Part shown: positions 27,563-35,057 of the stretch, one piece after another
Position numbering within the stretch: the stretch's first letter is position 1
Layout of the letters: every line of letters starts with the position of its first letter
Translations under genes and position numbers: made by a program
NCBI RefSeq assembly: GCF_001425825.1
Contig: NZ_LMDM01000015.1
Coordinates: forward strand, 1-64,000
Source: Rhizobacter sp. Root1238
GTDB lineage: Bacteria > Pseudomonadota > Gammaproteobacteria > Burkholderiales > Burkholderiaceae_C
Length of the DNA stretch: 64,000 nucleotides
Direction: 5' to 3'
Notes under the pieces: generated by a model
What the model was told of the DNA's origin: nothing
Database searches by the model: none
The model's input: the letters and a program-made list of their open reading frames with translations, nothing else

Positions 27563-27681
27563 TCGGTTTCTCCTGGAGAGGTGCGCATTGTAGGGAGCGT
27601 CTGACATGCAGCCTTCGGGCCAACGCGATGCAGACGCAGCCCACAGCGGGCCGAGCGCCGGGCCGCCCCAAGCCGGCCCGC

Positions 27682-27696
27682 GTCCCCTCGGGGGAC
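27682..27696. other. Short hairpin in a GC-rich extragenic repeat-like stretch
   Basis: gtcccc-tcg-ggggac forms a tight stem in the 218-bp divergent intergenic region between the phosphomannomutase and Ada-AlkA genes. The surrounding GC-rich stretch (27620-27700) resembles common Burkholderiales extragenic repeats. It may separate the two divergent promoters. Confidence 0.4.
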
Positions 27697-27780
27697 CGTT
27701 CGGCGTACTCGCCGGACGAGGGGTCGTCGATATGTCCGAAAACGGCGAGTCTTGCCGCGCCAGGGTTCGATAATGACGCC

Positions 27781-29295
27781 ATGCCTTCCTTCGATTCCGA
27801 TGCCGCCTACCTGGCCATCAAGGCCCGCGACGCCCGCTTCGACGGCCGCTGGTTCGTCGGCGTCACGTCCACCGGCATTTATTGCCGACCGATTTGCCGC
27901 GTGCGCACGCCGCGCCGCGAGAACTGCGTGTTCTTCGACACGCCGGCCCAGGCCGAGGCGGCGAGCTTCCGCCCCTGCATGAAGTGCCGGCCCGAGGTCG
28001 CGCCCGGGCCGGGGCTCGCGTGGACGGTGATGGATGCATCTCGCACGCTGGCCCGCCAGGCGGCGCACTGGCTGGACCATGCGGCGGCCGAGGAAGAAAC
28101 GCCGTCGATCGCGGCACTGGCCGCGCACCTGGGCGTCAGCGACCGCCACCTGCGGCGCATCTTCGCGGCCGAGCATGGCGTGACGCCGCTGCAGTACGTG
28201 CAGACACGCCGGCTGCTGCTGGCCAAGCAGCTGCTGACCGACACCCGCTTGCCGGTCGCGCAGGTCGCGCTGGCGAGCGGCTTTCGCAGCCTGCGGCGCT
28301 TCAACGCCGCCTTCGCCGACAGCTACCGGATGAGCCCGACGCGGCTGCGCGGCGATGCCACCCCCGAGGCCGTCTCGCCCGCCGACGGCGTGACGGTCAC
28401 GCTCGGCTTCCGCACGCCCTACGACACGGCCGCGATGCTGCGCTTCCTGACGGCGCGCGCGGTGCCGGGCGTCGAGGCGGTCGAGGCCTGCAGCGTGCGG
28501 CGCAGCGTGCGCGCCGGCGTGCTCGGACCCGAGGCCGGCTGGCTCGAAGCCGCGTTCATCGACGCGACGCCGACGCGCCCGGCCAGCCTGCGGCTGCGCT
28601 ATGCGCCGACGCTCGCGCGGCACAGCGGCCGCGTCGTGATGGCGGTGCGGCGCTGGCTCGACCTCGATGCCGCGCCGCAGACCATCGACGACGCGCTGCA
28701 CGACCTGCCCGGAGCGCCGGGCCTGCGGATGCCGGGCAGCATCGACGCGTTCGAGATGGCCGTGCGCGCCGTGCTCGGCCAGCAGGTCACGGTCGCGGCG
28801 GCGCGCACGCTGGCACGGCGGCTGATCGAGCGCTTCGGCGAGCCGATCGCCACGCCGTGGGACGACATCGCCCGCGGCTTCCCGTCGCCGGCCGTGCTGG
28901 CCGCGGCGCCGCTTGCGCACATCGCCGAACTCGGCATCATCCGCACCCGTGTCGGCGCGATCCAGGCGCTCGCGAACGCCTGGCCCGAGCTGACGCGGCT
29001 GCTCGCGTTGCCGCACCAGCCCGAGGCGCTGATGACGGCGCTGGCCGGGCTGCCCGGCATCGGCCCGTGGACGGCGCACTACCTCGCGATGCGCGCGCTC
29101 GGCTGGCCCGACGCCTTCCCACCGAAGGACGTCGCGGTGCTGAATGCGATGAAGACCTTGTTCGGCACGCAGAACCAGCGCGAAGCCGATGCCCGCGCCG
29201 AGGCCTGGCGGCCCTGGCGCTCCTATGCGGTGCTCAGGTTGTGGAACAGCCTGGCGCCTTTGCCGCTCGCTTCAACCTCTACCGGAGACACCTGA
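27781..29295 (+). CDS. Ada-AlkA fusion: methylation-response regulator and 3-methyladenine DNA glycosylase II
   Basis: 504 aa, three parts. (1) Ada N-terminal zinc/methyl-acceptor domain with cysteines in GIYCRPICRV and RPCMKCRPE, the first being the phosphotriester methyl acceptor. (2) AraC-type helix-turn-helix (LAAHLGVSDRHLRRIF ... VALASGFRSLRRFNAAF). (3) AlkA domain with helix-hairpin-helix GLPGIGPWTAHYLAM and catalytic aspartate in ALGWPDAFP. It both senses alkylation and excises alkylated bases. It overlaps ogt by 1 bp, giving a compact adaptive-response operon. Confidence 0.93.
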   Translation: MPSFDSDAAYLAIKARDARFDGRWFVGVTSTGIYCRPICRVRTPRRENCVFFDTPAQAEAASFRPCMKCRPEVAPGPGLAWTVMDASRTLARQAAHWLDHAAAEEETPSIAALAAHLGVSDRHLRRIFAAEHGVTPLQYVQTRRLLLAKQLLTDTRLPVAQVALASGFRSLRRFNAAFADSYRMSPTRLRGDATPEAVSPADGVTVTLGFRTPYDTAAMLRFLTARAVPGVEAVEACSVRRSVRAGVLGPEAGWLEAAFIDATPTRPASLRLRYAPTLARHSGRVVMAVRRWLDLDAAPQTIDDALHDLPGAPGLRMPGSIDAFEMAVRAVLGQQVTVAAARTLARRLIERFGEPIATPWDDIARGFPSPAVLAAAPLAHIAELGIIRTRVGAIQALANAWPELTRLLALPHQPEALMTALAGLPGIGPWTAHYLAMRALGWPDAFPPKDVAVLNAMKTLFGTQNQREADARAEAWRPWRSYAVLRLWNSLAPLPLASTSTGDT

Positions 29296-29837
29296 TGAAC
29301 ACCTCCAGCACACTCAACCGCCGCCTGCAGGCCGTCTGCACCGCGCAAGCCGCCTTCGATTCGCCGCTAGGTCCGATGCTGCTCGCGCGCACCGCGAACG
29401 GCGTGGCCGGCATGTGGTTCGAAGGCCAGAAGGCCCATCCGGGCGAGTTGCCCACGGTGCCGCACGACCCGGACGATCCGCTGCTGAAGGAAGCGGCCCG
29501 GCAGCTGCGCGACTACTTCGCCGGAACGCGCACGCAGTTCGAGCTGCCGCTGGACCTGCAGGGCACGCCGTTCCAGCAGATCGTCTGGCAGGCGCTGCTG
29601 CGCATCCCGGCCGGCGGCACCTGCACCTATGCGGCGATCGCGCGCGAGGTCGGCGCGCCGCAGGCGGTGCGGGCGGTCGGCGCGGCGGTCGGGCGCAACC
29701 CGGTCTCGGTGATCGTGCCGTGCCACCGCGTGCTGGGCCATGACGGCAGCCTCACCGGCTATGCCGGCGGCCTGCACCGCAAGCAGGCGCTGCTGCAACT
29801 CGAAGGCGTCGGTGGAATGCAGGAGGCCTTGTCTTGA
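29295..29837 (+). CDS. ogt: Methylated-DNA--protein-cysteine methyltransferase
   Basis: 180 aa. Active-site motif VIVPCHRVLG with the acceptor cysteine, preceded by GTPFQQIVWQALLRIPAGGT and YAAIAREVGAPQAVRAVG (the DNA-binding helix-turn-helix with arginine finger). It removes O6-methylguanine by suicide transfer. It starts on the TGATG junction with the Ada-AlkA gene and overlaps the transporter by 4 bp. Confidence 0.95.
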   Translation: MNTSSTLNRRLQAVCTAQAAFDSPLGPMLLARTANGVAGMWFEGQKAHPGELPTVPHDPDDPLLKEAARQLRDYFAGTRTQFELPLDLQGTPFQQIVWQALLRIPAGGTCTYAAIAREVGAPQAVRAVGAAVGRNPVSVIVPCHRVLGHDGSLTGYAGGLHRKQALLQLEGVGGMQEALS

Positions 29838-30727
29838 AGCGCGCCGATGCGATCGAACTGACCGGGCTCGCCGCGATCTGGGGCGCCTCCTTCCTCTTCA
29901 TGCGCATGGGCGCGGCCGAGTTCGGCCCCGTCGCGCTGGCGGCCGTGCGCGTCTGGGGCGCCACGCTGTTCCTGCTGCCGCTGCTCGCGCTGCGCGGCCA
30001 GGCCGGCGCGCTGCGCGCGCACTGGCGGCCGATCTTCGTCGTCGGCATCACGAACTCGGCGCTGCCCTTCCTGTGCTTCAGCTACGCCGCGCTGTCGATC
30101 ACGGCCGGGCTGTCGTCGATCTTCAATGCCGCGACGCCATTGTTCGGCGCGCTGATCGCCTGGGGCTGGCTGCGCGACAAGCTGACGCCTGCGCGCATCG
30201 CGGGCCTCGCGATCGGCTTCCTCGGCGTGCTGTGGCTCGCGTGGGACAAGGCGAGCTTCAAGCCGGGCGCGAGCAGCGGCTGGGCGGTGCTCGCCTGCCT
30301 GGCGGCGACGCTGCTGTACGGCTTCTCGGGCAGCTTCACGAAGCGCTACCTGACCGGCGTGCCGCCGCTCGCGGTCGCCACCGGCAGCCAGCTGTCGTCG
30401 GCGCTGCTGCTGGCAGTGCCGGCGCTGGTGTGGTGGCCCGCCGCGATGCCGTCGATCACCGCGTGGTCGGCCGCGGCGCTGCTGGCGGTGGGCTGCACCG
30501 GCATCGCGTACATCCTGTTCTTCCGGCTGATCGCCCACATCGGGCCGGCGAACGCGTTGTCGGTCACCTTCCTGATCCCGGTGTTCGCGGTGCTGTGGGG
30601 CTGGCTGTTCCTGCACGAAGGCCTGACGCCGCAGATGCTCGCCGGCTGTGCGGTGATCCTGCTCGGCACCAGCCTGACGACCGGTGTGCTGAAACCGCCT
30701 GCCTGGTTTTCCAGACATTTCGCCTGA
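29834..30727 (+). CDS. DMT-superfamily (EamA) transporter
   Basis: 297 aa with about ten TM helices in two EamA repeats; the first begins GLAAIWGASFLFMRMGA, the second GWAVLACLAATLLYG. These export or import small metabolites across the inner membrane; substrate unknown. TTG start at 29834 overlaps the ogt stop (TTGA), so it belongs to the alkylation-repair operon even though a link to repair is not obvious. Confidence 0.9.
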   Translation: MKRADAIELTGLAAIWGASFLFMRMGAAEFGPVALAAVRVWGATLFLLPLLALRGQAGALRAHWRPIFVVGITNSALPFLCFSYAALSITAGLSSIFNAATPLFGALIAWGWLRDKLTPARIAGLAIGFLGVLWLAWDKASFKPGASSGWAVLACLAATLLYGFSGSFTKRYLTGVPPLAVATGSQLSSALLLAVPALVWWPAAMPSITAWSAAALLAVGCTGIAYILFFRLIAHIGPANALSVTFLIPVFAVLWGWLFLHEGLTPQMLAGCAVILLGTSLTTGVLKPPAWFSRHFA

Positions 30728-30744
30728 TTTGCATGGTTTTCCAG
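30703..30744 (+). promoter_or_regulatory. Two direct TGGTTTTCCAG boxes before the hipB-like gene
   Basis: TGGTTTTCCAG occurs at 30704-30714 (end of the transporter gene) and at 30734-30744, exactly 30 bp apart. Each is a small dyad (TGG-tttt-CCA). They overlap the predicted -35 region and could be sites for the HipB-like antitoxin. The repeat is seen; binding is inferred. Confidence 0.45.
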
Positions 30745-30756
30745 TCAATGTATAGT
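30729..30756 (+). promoter_or_regulatory. Sigma70-like promoter for hipBA
   Basis: TTGCAT (30729-30734), 16 bp, TATAGT (30751-30756). The region is distinctly AT-rich against its surroundings. It lies directly ahead of a 10-bp inverted repeat and 36 bp before the HipB-like start. Confidence 0.6.
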
Positions 30757-30758
30757 GA

Positions 30759-30786
30759 AGCAATCATTCTGATGAAAATGATTGCT
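30759..30786. promoter_or_regulatory. Perfect 10-bp inverted repeat, likely HipB operator
   Basis: AGCAATCATT (30759-30768) and AATGATTGCT (30777-30786) are exact reverse complements with an 8-bp spacer. They lie between the promoter -10 and the ATG at 30792. Autorepression through such palindromes is usual for HipB proteins. Confidence 0.7.
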
Positions 30787-30791
30787 TTGCC

Positions 30792-31190
30792 ATGCAAACC
30801 GATGCCACGCCGCGGGTTTCCCAGATCGTCGAGCCGCAGCAGCCGCTGCCTGCACAGCTGAAGGCCTTGCGCCGTGCCGGCCGCCGCTCGCTGGTGAGCC
30901 TGGCCGAGCGCACCGGGCTGAGCCGGCTGACCGTGGCGGCGGCCGAAGGCCAGGCCGATGCGCGGCTGTCGACGCTGACCGCGCTGTTCGACGAACTCGG
31001 CTACACGCTGGTGCCGGTGCCCAAGGCGCTGCTGGCCGAGACGGTCGCGTTCATCGCCAACCAGGGGCAGTCGGTGTCGCTGCCGGCCGGTGTCAGCGCG
31101 CCGCTCGGGGTGGCGCAGCAGGCGTTCCGGTACGGCGTCGACAAGACCACCAACATCGACGACGACGACGACGGCGAGACGCCCTCATGA
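30792..31190 (+). CDS. hipB: HipB-like antitoxin, XRE-type helix-turn-helix
   Basis: 132 aa. Helix-turn-helix SLVSLAERTGLSRLTVAAAE (about 36-55), then a domain resembling HipB-type proteins (LSTLTALFDELGYTLVPVPK). The tail is very acidic (TNIDDDDDGETPS), as in antitoxins that unfold and are degraded. It overlaps hipA by 4 bp (ATGA) and is preceded by a promoter and palindrome. It should bind HipA and repress the operon. Confidence 0.85.
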   Translation: MQTDATPRVSQIVEPQQPLPAQLKALRRAGRRSLVSLAERTGLSRLTVAAAEGQADARLSTLTALFDELGYTLVPVPKALLAETVAFIANQGQSVSLPAGVSAPLGVAQQAFRYGVDKTTNIDDDDDGETPS

Positions 31191-32491
31191 ACCGCCACGC
31201 CGGTCGCCACACCGACCCGATCACGATGGCCGAGCTGCGGCTGCACGTGCCCGATGCGGCACAGCCGCGGCGCATCGGCTGGCTGTCGCAGGTCGGCGAC
31301 AACATCCGCGTGTCGTTCGACGAGGCCTACGTCGGCGACGCGACCCGGCCGACGCTGTCGCAGCTGTACCGCGGGGCCGACGAGGCACAGACCCGCGCGA
31401 TCCTTTCGGCCGTCAACGACGAACGCCTGGTGCGCATCGGCCGGCTGCCGGTGTTCTTCGAGAACATGCTGCCCGAGGGGCACAACCGCGACCGGCTGGC
31501 CGAGCGGCGCGGCGTCGAGCGCGACGACGAGTTCGAGCTGCTGGCCGCCGCCGGCCACGACCTGCCCGGCGCGCTGGAAGTGCTGCCGGCGCATGAGGTT
31601 CCGACCGGCGTGGTCGAGCTGCATGCGACGAAACGGCTGGAGCCGCTGGAGCCGTCGGCGGTGGCCGCGCCGGTCGAAGACGGCTTCTCGCTCGGCGGCT
31701 TCGTCACCAAGTTCTCGATGGTGCACCGCGGCGCGCGCTATGTGGTGCGCAGCGGCACCGAGGCCGGCGAGGTGCTGGTGAAGCTGCCGTCAACGGCGTA
31801 CCCGGACCTGGTGCACAACGAGGCATGCTGCTACCGGTTGGCCGAGGCGGTCGGCGTGCGCACGGCCGGCGCGAGTGCGCGGCCGGTGGCCGAGCTCGAG
31901 CTGCCCGGTGTCGCACTGCCGTTCAGCCACTACCTGCACGTGCCGCGCTTCGACCGCCGGCCGCTGCTCGACGGCCGCACGCAGCGCGTGCACTTCGAGG
32001 AGCTGACGCAGGCGCTCGGCATCGACAGCCGCCGCAAGTACCGCGACCTGCCGGCCGCGATGCGGGCCTTGCTGGTGCTGCTGAAGCAATCCCCGGCCAG
32101 CGACGTGCACGATCTCGACGAGGTGTTCCGCCGCTGGACGGCGTATGCGCTGATGGGCAACACCGATGCGCATTCGAAGAACTGGGCGCTGCTGTACGAA
32201 GACGGCATGCACCCGCGGCTCGCGCCGGCCTATGACATGGTGTGCGTCGCGGCCTACTTCGATCCGGCCGACCCGCGCGCGCTGTCGCAGAACCGCCGGA
32301 TGGACGAATCGCTGAAGGCGTGGAACGAAAATGCCGCGGAGGCGCTGGCCAAGGCGGCAGGCCTGCTGGCGTTCAACCGGTTCCGGCGCGTCGTGCGCGA
32401 GACGAGCGAACGTGCCCGCGCGCTGTGGCCTGCGCTGCTGGCGGAGGCGCCGGAGCGCGTTGTGAGAACCATCACGCAGCGGTTGGCGTAG
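31187..32491 (+). CDS. hipA: HipA-family serine/threonine kinase toxin
   Basis: 434 aa, full length for HipA. N-terminal domain with LPVFFENMLPEGHNRDRLAE; kinase core with ATP-site lysine in EVLVKLPSTAYPDLVHNE, the catalytic loop MGNTDAHSKNWALLYE (about 322-337), and the metal-binding aspartate in LAPAYDMV. E. coli HipA phosphorylates GltX, arrests translation and causes persistence. gltX lies in this window, though that does not show it is the target here. All catalytic residues appear intact. Confidence 0.9.
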   Translation: MNRHAGRHTDPITMAELRLHVPDAAQPRRIGWLSQVGDNIRVSFDEAYVGDATRPTLSQLYRGADEAQTRAILSAVNDERLVRIGRLPVFFENMLPEGHNRDRLAERRGVERDDEFELLAAAGHDLPGALEVLPAHEVPTGVVELHATKRLEPLEPSAVAAPVEDGFSLGGFVTKFSMVHRGARYVVRSGTEAGEVLVKLPSTAYPDLVHNEACCYRLAEAVGVRTAGASARPVAELELPGVALPFSHYLHVPRFDRRPLLDGRTQRVHFEELTQALGIDSRRKYRDLPAAMRALLVLLKQSPASDVHDLDEVFRRWTAYALMGNTDAHSKNWALLYEDGMHPRLAPAYDMVCVAAYFDPADPRALSQNRRMDESLKAWNENAAEALAKAAGLLAFNRFRRVVRETSERARALWPALLAEAPERVVRTITQRLA

Positions 32492-32496
32492 CGCGG

Positions 32497-33000
32497 CTAC
32501 GAGCAGCTGTTCACCAGCTTCCCGTACAGCGTGTTCAGGTCCAGCTGCGACTGGAACCCCGCCGGCGCGTGGCCGTAGAAGCCGCTGTCGCGCAGCCGTT
32601 GCCCGACAGTGGGTGGCCCGGCGTGCCAAGCGTCGGGTAGTAGACGATGCCGTCCTGGTTGGCCGCGCCGTTGAAATTCGACGCATACGGCCAGGCCTTC
32701 AGCCCATGGCCCTTGGCCTCCTGCACCGTCTTCATGCGGTTGGTGCCGTTGTCCATCTCGAACGACACCGTGCCGTCGAGGTTTCATGGCCGTTGCGGTA
32801 CGGGCTGCCGGCCGGCGTGAACGCGAAGAAATCGGTGTGGAAGACGGTGATCATTCCCTCCATCGTGCCGAACGGCGTGCCGTCCTTGCGCACCGAGATG
32901 ATCGCGCCTTCGAGGTCGTTCTCGTGCTCCTGGTCGAAGGCCGTGTCCGACCAGTCGCGCGGGTGGTAGAACGAATAGCTGATGAACCAGTGCGTGCAGC
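32497..33000 (-). pseudogene. Decayed gene with two frameshifts and missing 5' end
   Basis: Three frames join into one protein: HWFISYSFYHPRDWSDTAFD ... DQEHENDLEGAIISVRKDGT ... SPYRNGHE, then TVSFEMDNGTNRMKTVQEAK ... HPLSGNG, then LRDSGFYGHAPAGFQSQLDL to the TAG at 32497. The breaks near 32781 and 32603 are each explained by loss of one C from a short C run. The N-terminus and any signal sequence are absent. The family was not identified. It is convergent with hipA, whose stop is 5 bp away. Confidence 0.75.
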
Positions 33001-33010
33001 TCTCTGCTCT

Positions 33011-33048
33011 CTCCCCTCGTGCCACGGTTGATGTGGCTGCGAGGGGAG
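33011..33048 (-). terminator. Long interrupted hairpin downstream of the orphan gene
   Basis: ctcccctcg (33011-33019) pairs with cgaggggag (33040-33048), and inside it gccac (33021-33025) pairs with gtggc (33033-33037), giving about 14 bp with small bulges. It lies 60 bp past the stop of the leftward orphan gene (33108-34019) and just before the pseudogene remnant. There is no T tract, so termination is tentative. Confidence 0.5.
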
Positions 33049-33107
33049 GGAGCGCCGATGTCGCGTCGATGGCCCGACGCGGTCAGAACGATGGCAGCGC
33101 AAGCCGC

Positions 33108-34019
33108 TCAGCGGTCGTAGTACGGATCGTCCGGATGGCGGTGCGACGGGATGAAACTTCCGCGCGGCGGCGTGTTGTAGCTGACGCTGCTGACCGGATC
33201 CGAAGGGCCCGACACGCGCTGGCGGGGAGCGAGCGTCTGCTGGTACCGGCTCTCCGGCGTGTAGTACCGGCTCTGGTCCTCCGGATGCGGCGCATGCATC
33301 GGGTAATTCCGGTTGAACTGCGAGTACATCGCACCGGCCGCATCGGGACCTGAAATGCTCGAGCCCGGGTTGTGATGCCGGTACATCGCGGCCGCGCCGT
33401 CGGCCGTGTACGGCGTCATCGGGAACACTGCCGAATGGGTGGGTTGAGGTCCACCACGGCCATACCGCGCCTCGCGCATCGGCGGAATGTGGCTCTGGCG
33501 GAAGACTCCCGCTTCACCGTGATACAGCGGGTCGTGCGACGGCGGCCGCGACGAGGCCACCATCACGTTGCCACCCTGGCTGTCCATGATGTGCCGGCCC
33601 GGGTTCACGACATAGACGCCGTCGGTGCTGGCGCGGCCCGTGGGGTCGCCGATGCCGACGTGGTGGCCTGCGTGCAGGCCGACGTCGGAAATGCTGTCGT
33701 AGTTGCGTTCATCCGTCGTGTGCCGGTAGACCTCGACGCCCTGCGGACGCGGCAGGTCGCGCCGCGGCGCCCGCGTCGACGCGCTGGGACGCGGGTAGCC
33801 GCCGTCCGACTCGTCGCCCGACGAGATGGAATCGAAGCTGTCGCGCCGCCGGCGACCGCCGCCGCCGCCGGGGATGCCGATGGCCGACGAGCGCGACGGC
33901 GACGGGCCCCATGAATCGTCCGTCGGACCGCGCGAACGGCTTGGGATGTCGCGCGGCTGGGACCTGCTGCTGGCGGGTTGGTACGAGCCGTAGCGCGGCC
34001 CGAGGCGTCCGTTGTCCAT
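33108..34019 (-). CDS. Orphan protein of unknown function, low-complexity N- and C-termini
   Basis: 303 aa, not recognised. The first 90 residues are Ser/Arg/Gly/Pro-rich, with a polyglycine-polyarginine patch (IPGGGGGRRRRDSFDS). A central segment at about 95-185 looks folded (VEVYRHTTDERNYDSIS, GVYVVNPGRHIMDSQGG, PLYHGEAGVFRQS). The pattern YRHTT...DGVYVV is faintly reminiscent of ADP-ribosyltransferase or KptA-type entry strands, but this is weak. The rest is rich in Tyr, Pro, His and Arg with few charged helices. No signal peptide. Such composition is common in secreted effectors; this is inference. Start ATG 34019 has AAGGAA upstream, buried in a hairpin. Confidence 0.65.
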   Translation of the reverse strand: MDNGRLGPRYGSYQPASSRSQPRDIPSRSRGPTDDSWGPSPSRSSAIGIPGGGGGRRRRDSFDSISSGDESDGGYPRPSASTRAPRRDLPRPQGVEVYRHTTDERNYDSISDVGLHAGHHVGIGDPTGRASTDGVYVVNPGRHIMDSQGGNVMVASSRPPSHDPLYHGEAGVFRQSHIPPMREARYGRGGPQPTHSAVFPMTPYTADGAAAMYRHHNPGSSISGPDAAGAMYSQFNRNYPMHAPHPEDQSRYYTPESRYQQTLAPRQRVSGPSDPVSSVSYNTPPRGSFIPSHRHPDDPYYDR

Positions 34020-34022
34020 CGT

Positions 34023-34057
34023 GAATTCCTTTTCAATCCGGTTTGAATGAGGAATTC
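34023..34057 (-). promoter_or_regulatory. Hairpin enclosing the ribosome binding site of the orphan gene
   Basis: Read on the minus strand, GAATTCCT-ca-TTCAA-accgga-TTGAA-a-AGGAATTC folds into 8 + 5 bp with a small internal bulge and 6-nt loop. The Shine-Dalgarno AAGGAA is in the 3' arm, and the ATG follows after three bases (acg). Translation should be blocked while it is folded. The AU-rich stem resembles RNA-thermometer or repressor-controlled leaders. As DNA it is equally a near-palindrome that could be an operator. Confidence 0.65.
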
Positions 34058-34142
34058 AGTATTCGACCGGCAGCGGTGGTGATCACCGGATTCATGCGAA
34101 GGCAACGGGGCCGAATCCGAAGCCCGGTCCTTCGACTTTGTA

Positions 34143-35057
34143 TCAATCGAACGCCAAGGTCTCGTCGCCGGCGCCCGCTTCGCAGCCCGGGCCGAGCGGC
34201 TGCCAGCCGCGGCGCACCACCACCTTGTGCTCGTCGTGGCACAGCTCCACGCGCTCGGCCTGCGGCAGCTGCCGGTGCACGAAAGCCTCGATCGCGGCCG
34301 GCGTGCTGATGTGCAGCGCCATCGCGTAGAGGTCGTCGCGCGGGTGGTCGTCGACGTGGATCAACGGCACGAACTGCGCCGCGAACATCAGCCCGTGCGA
34401 GCCGATCTCGACCGGCGCCGGCGCGTAGCCCTGCGCCTTCAGCCACTGCTGCGCCTGCTCGCGCGAAACGCGGCCCGGGTCGAAGCCGCCCCAGGCGCTG
34501 GCGATCAGCTCCATCACCCATTGGTTGCAGTTCTGGTAGCGCGTGCTGAACACGTAGGCATTGGCGCTGTAGCGGGCCGCCAGCAGGTCGAGCGCCAGCC
34601 GGCGGTCGAGCGACGTGCGCGCGAGCGCGGCGCCCTCGGCTTCGGGCAGCAGCACGATCGAGACGTGGCCGATGGACGGCCGGTCGGCACCGAGCAGGAA
34701 GCCGGCTACGCCCTGGTCGAAGAGGCGCGGACGCGATTCCTCGCAGGCGTAGTAGAGCTGGCGCACCGACCAGGCGCTGTCGGCATCGGCTTTCAGCAGG
34801 ATGCCGGCGTGCGAATAGAGCAGCCCGAAGCGGCTCAGGTCCAGCCCCGAGCGCGAGATCAAGGCCACGTTGCGGCCCGAGCGATCGAGTTGCCGGCGCA
34901 CCACGGCGGCGAAGCGCAGCAGCTTGTCCTGCTGGCCGGCATCGATCGCCGCCGGGCGATCGCAGAACTGCGCGCTGGCGGCCTGCGCGCCGCCGCACCA
35001 GGCACCGCAGGCCAGCACCGCCGCCGCGACCGCCGTGCGGCCGCGGGGCACCGTCAC
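34143..35057 (-). CDS. DUF2145 family secreted protein
   Basis: 304 aa with signal peptide (AVAAAVLACGAWCGGAQA). Mature motifs are LISRSGLDLSRFGLLYSHAG, YSANAYVFSTRYQNCNQWV and WGGFDPGRVSREQAQQWLK; the H, C/N and W pattern recalls NlpC/P60-like (papain-fold) permuted peptidases, and DUF2145 members are so described by some. GTG start at 35057 overlaps the preceding gene's stop (GTGA), so the two form an operon. A cell-envelope role is likely; substrate unknown. Confidence 0.85.
   Translation of the reverse strand: MTVPRGRTAVAAAVLACGAWCGGAQAASAQFCDRPAAIDAGQQDKLLRFAAVVRRQLDRSGRNVALISRSGLDLSRFGLLYSHAGILLKADADSAWSVRQLYYACEESRPRLFDQGVAGFLLGADRPSIGHVSIVLLPEAEGAALARTSLDRRLALDLLAARYSANAYVFSTRYQNCNQWVMELIASAWGGFDPGRVSREQAQQWLKAQGYAPAPVEIGSHGLMFAAQFVPLIHVDDHPRDDLYAMALHISTPAAIEAFVHRQLPQAERVELCHDEHKVVVRRGWQPLGPGCEAGAGDETLAFD

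Noticed and set aside
32732-33025. Separate small gene with GTG at 33025
   Set aside because: Its GTG lies inside a hairpin and the protein continues in other frames; it is part of the decayed gene.
34097-34121. TTCG-N17-TTCG on the minus strand, 78 bp before the orphan gene, like an hrpII/PIP box
   Set aside because: The box needs a 16-base spacer; here it is 17, no matching -10 was found, and no type III secretion gene is in the window.
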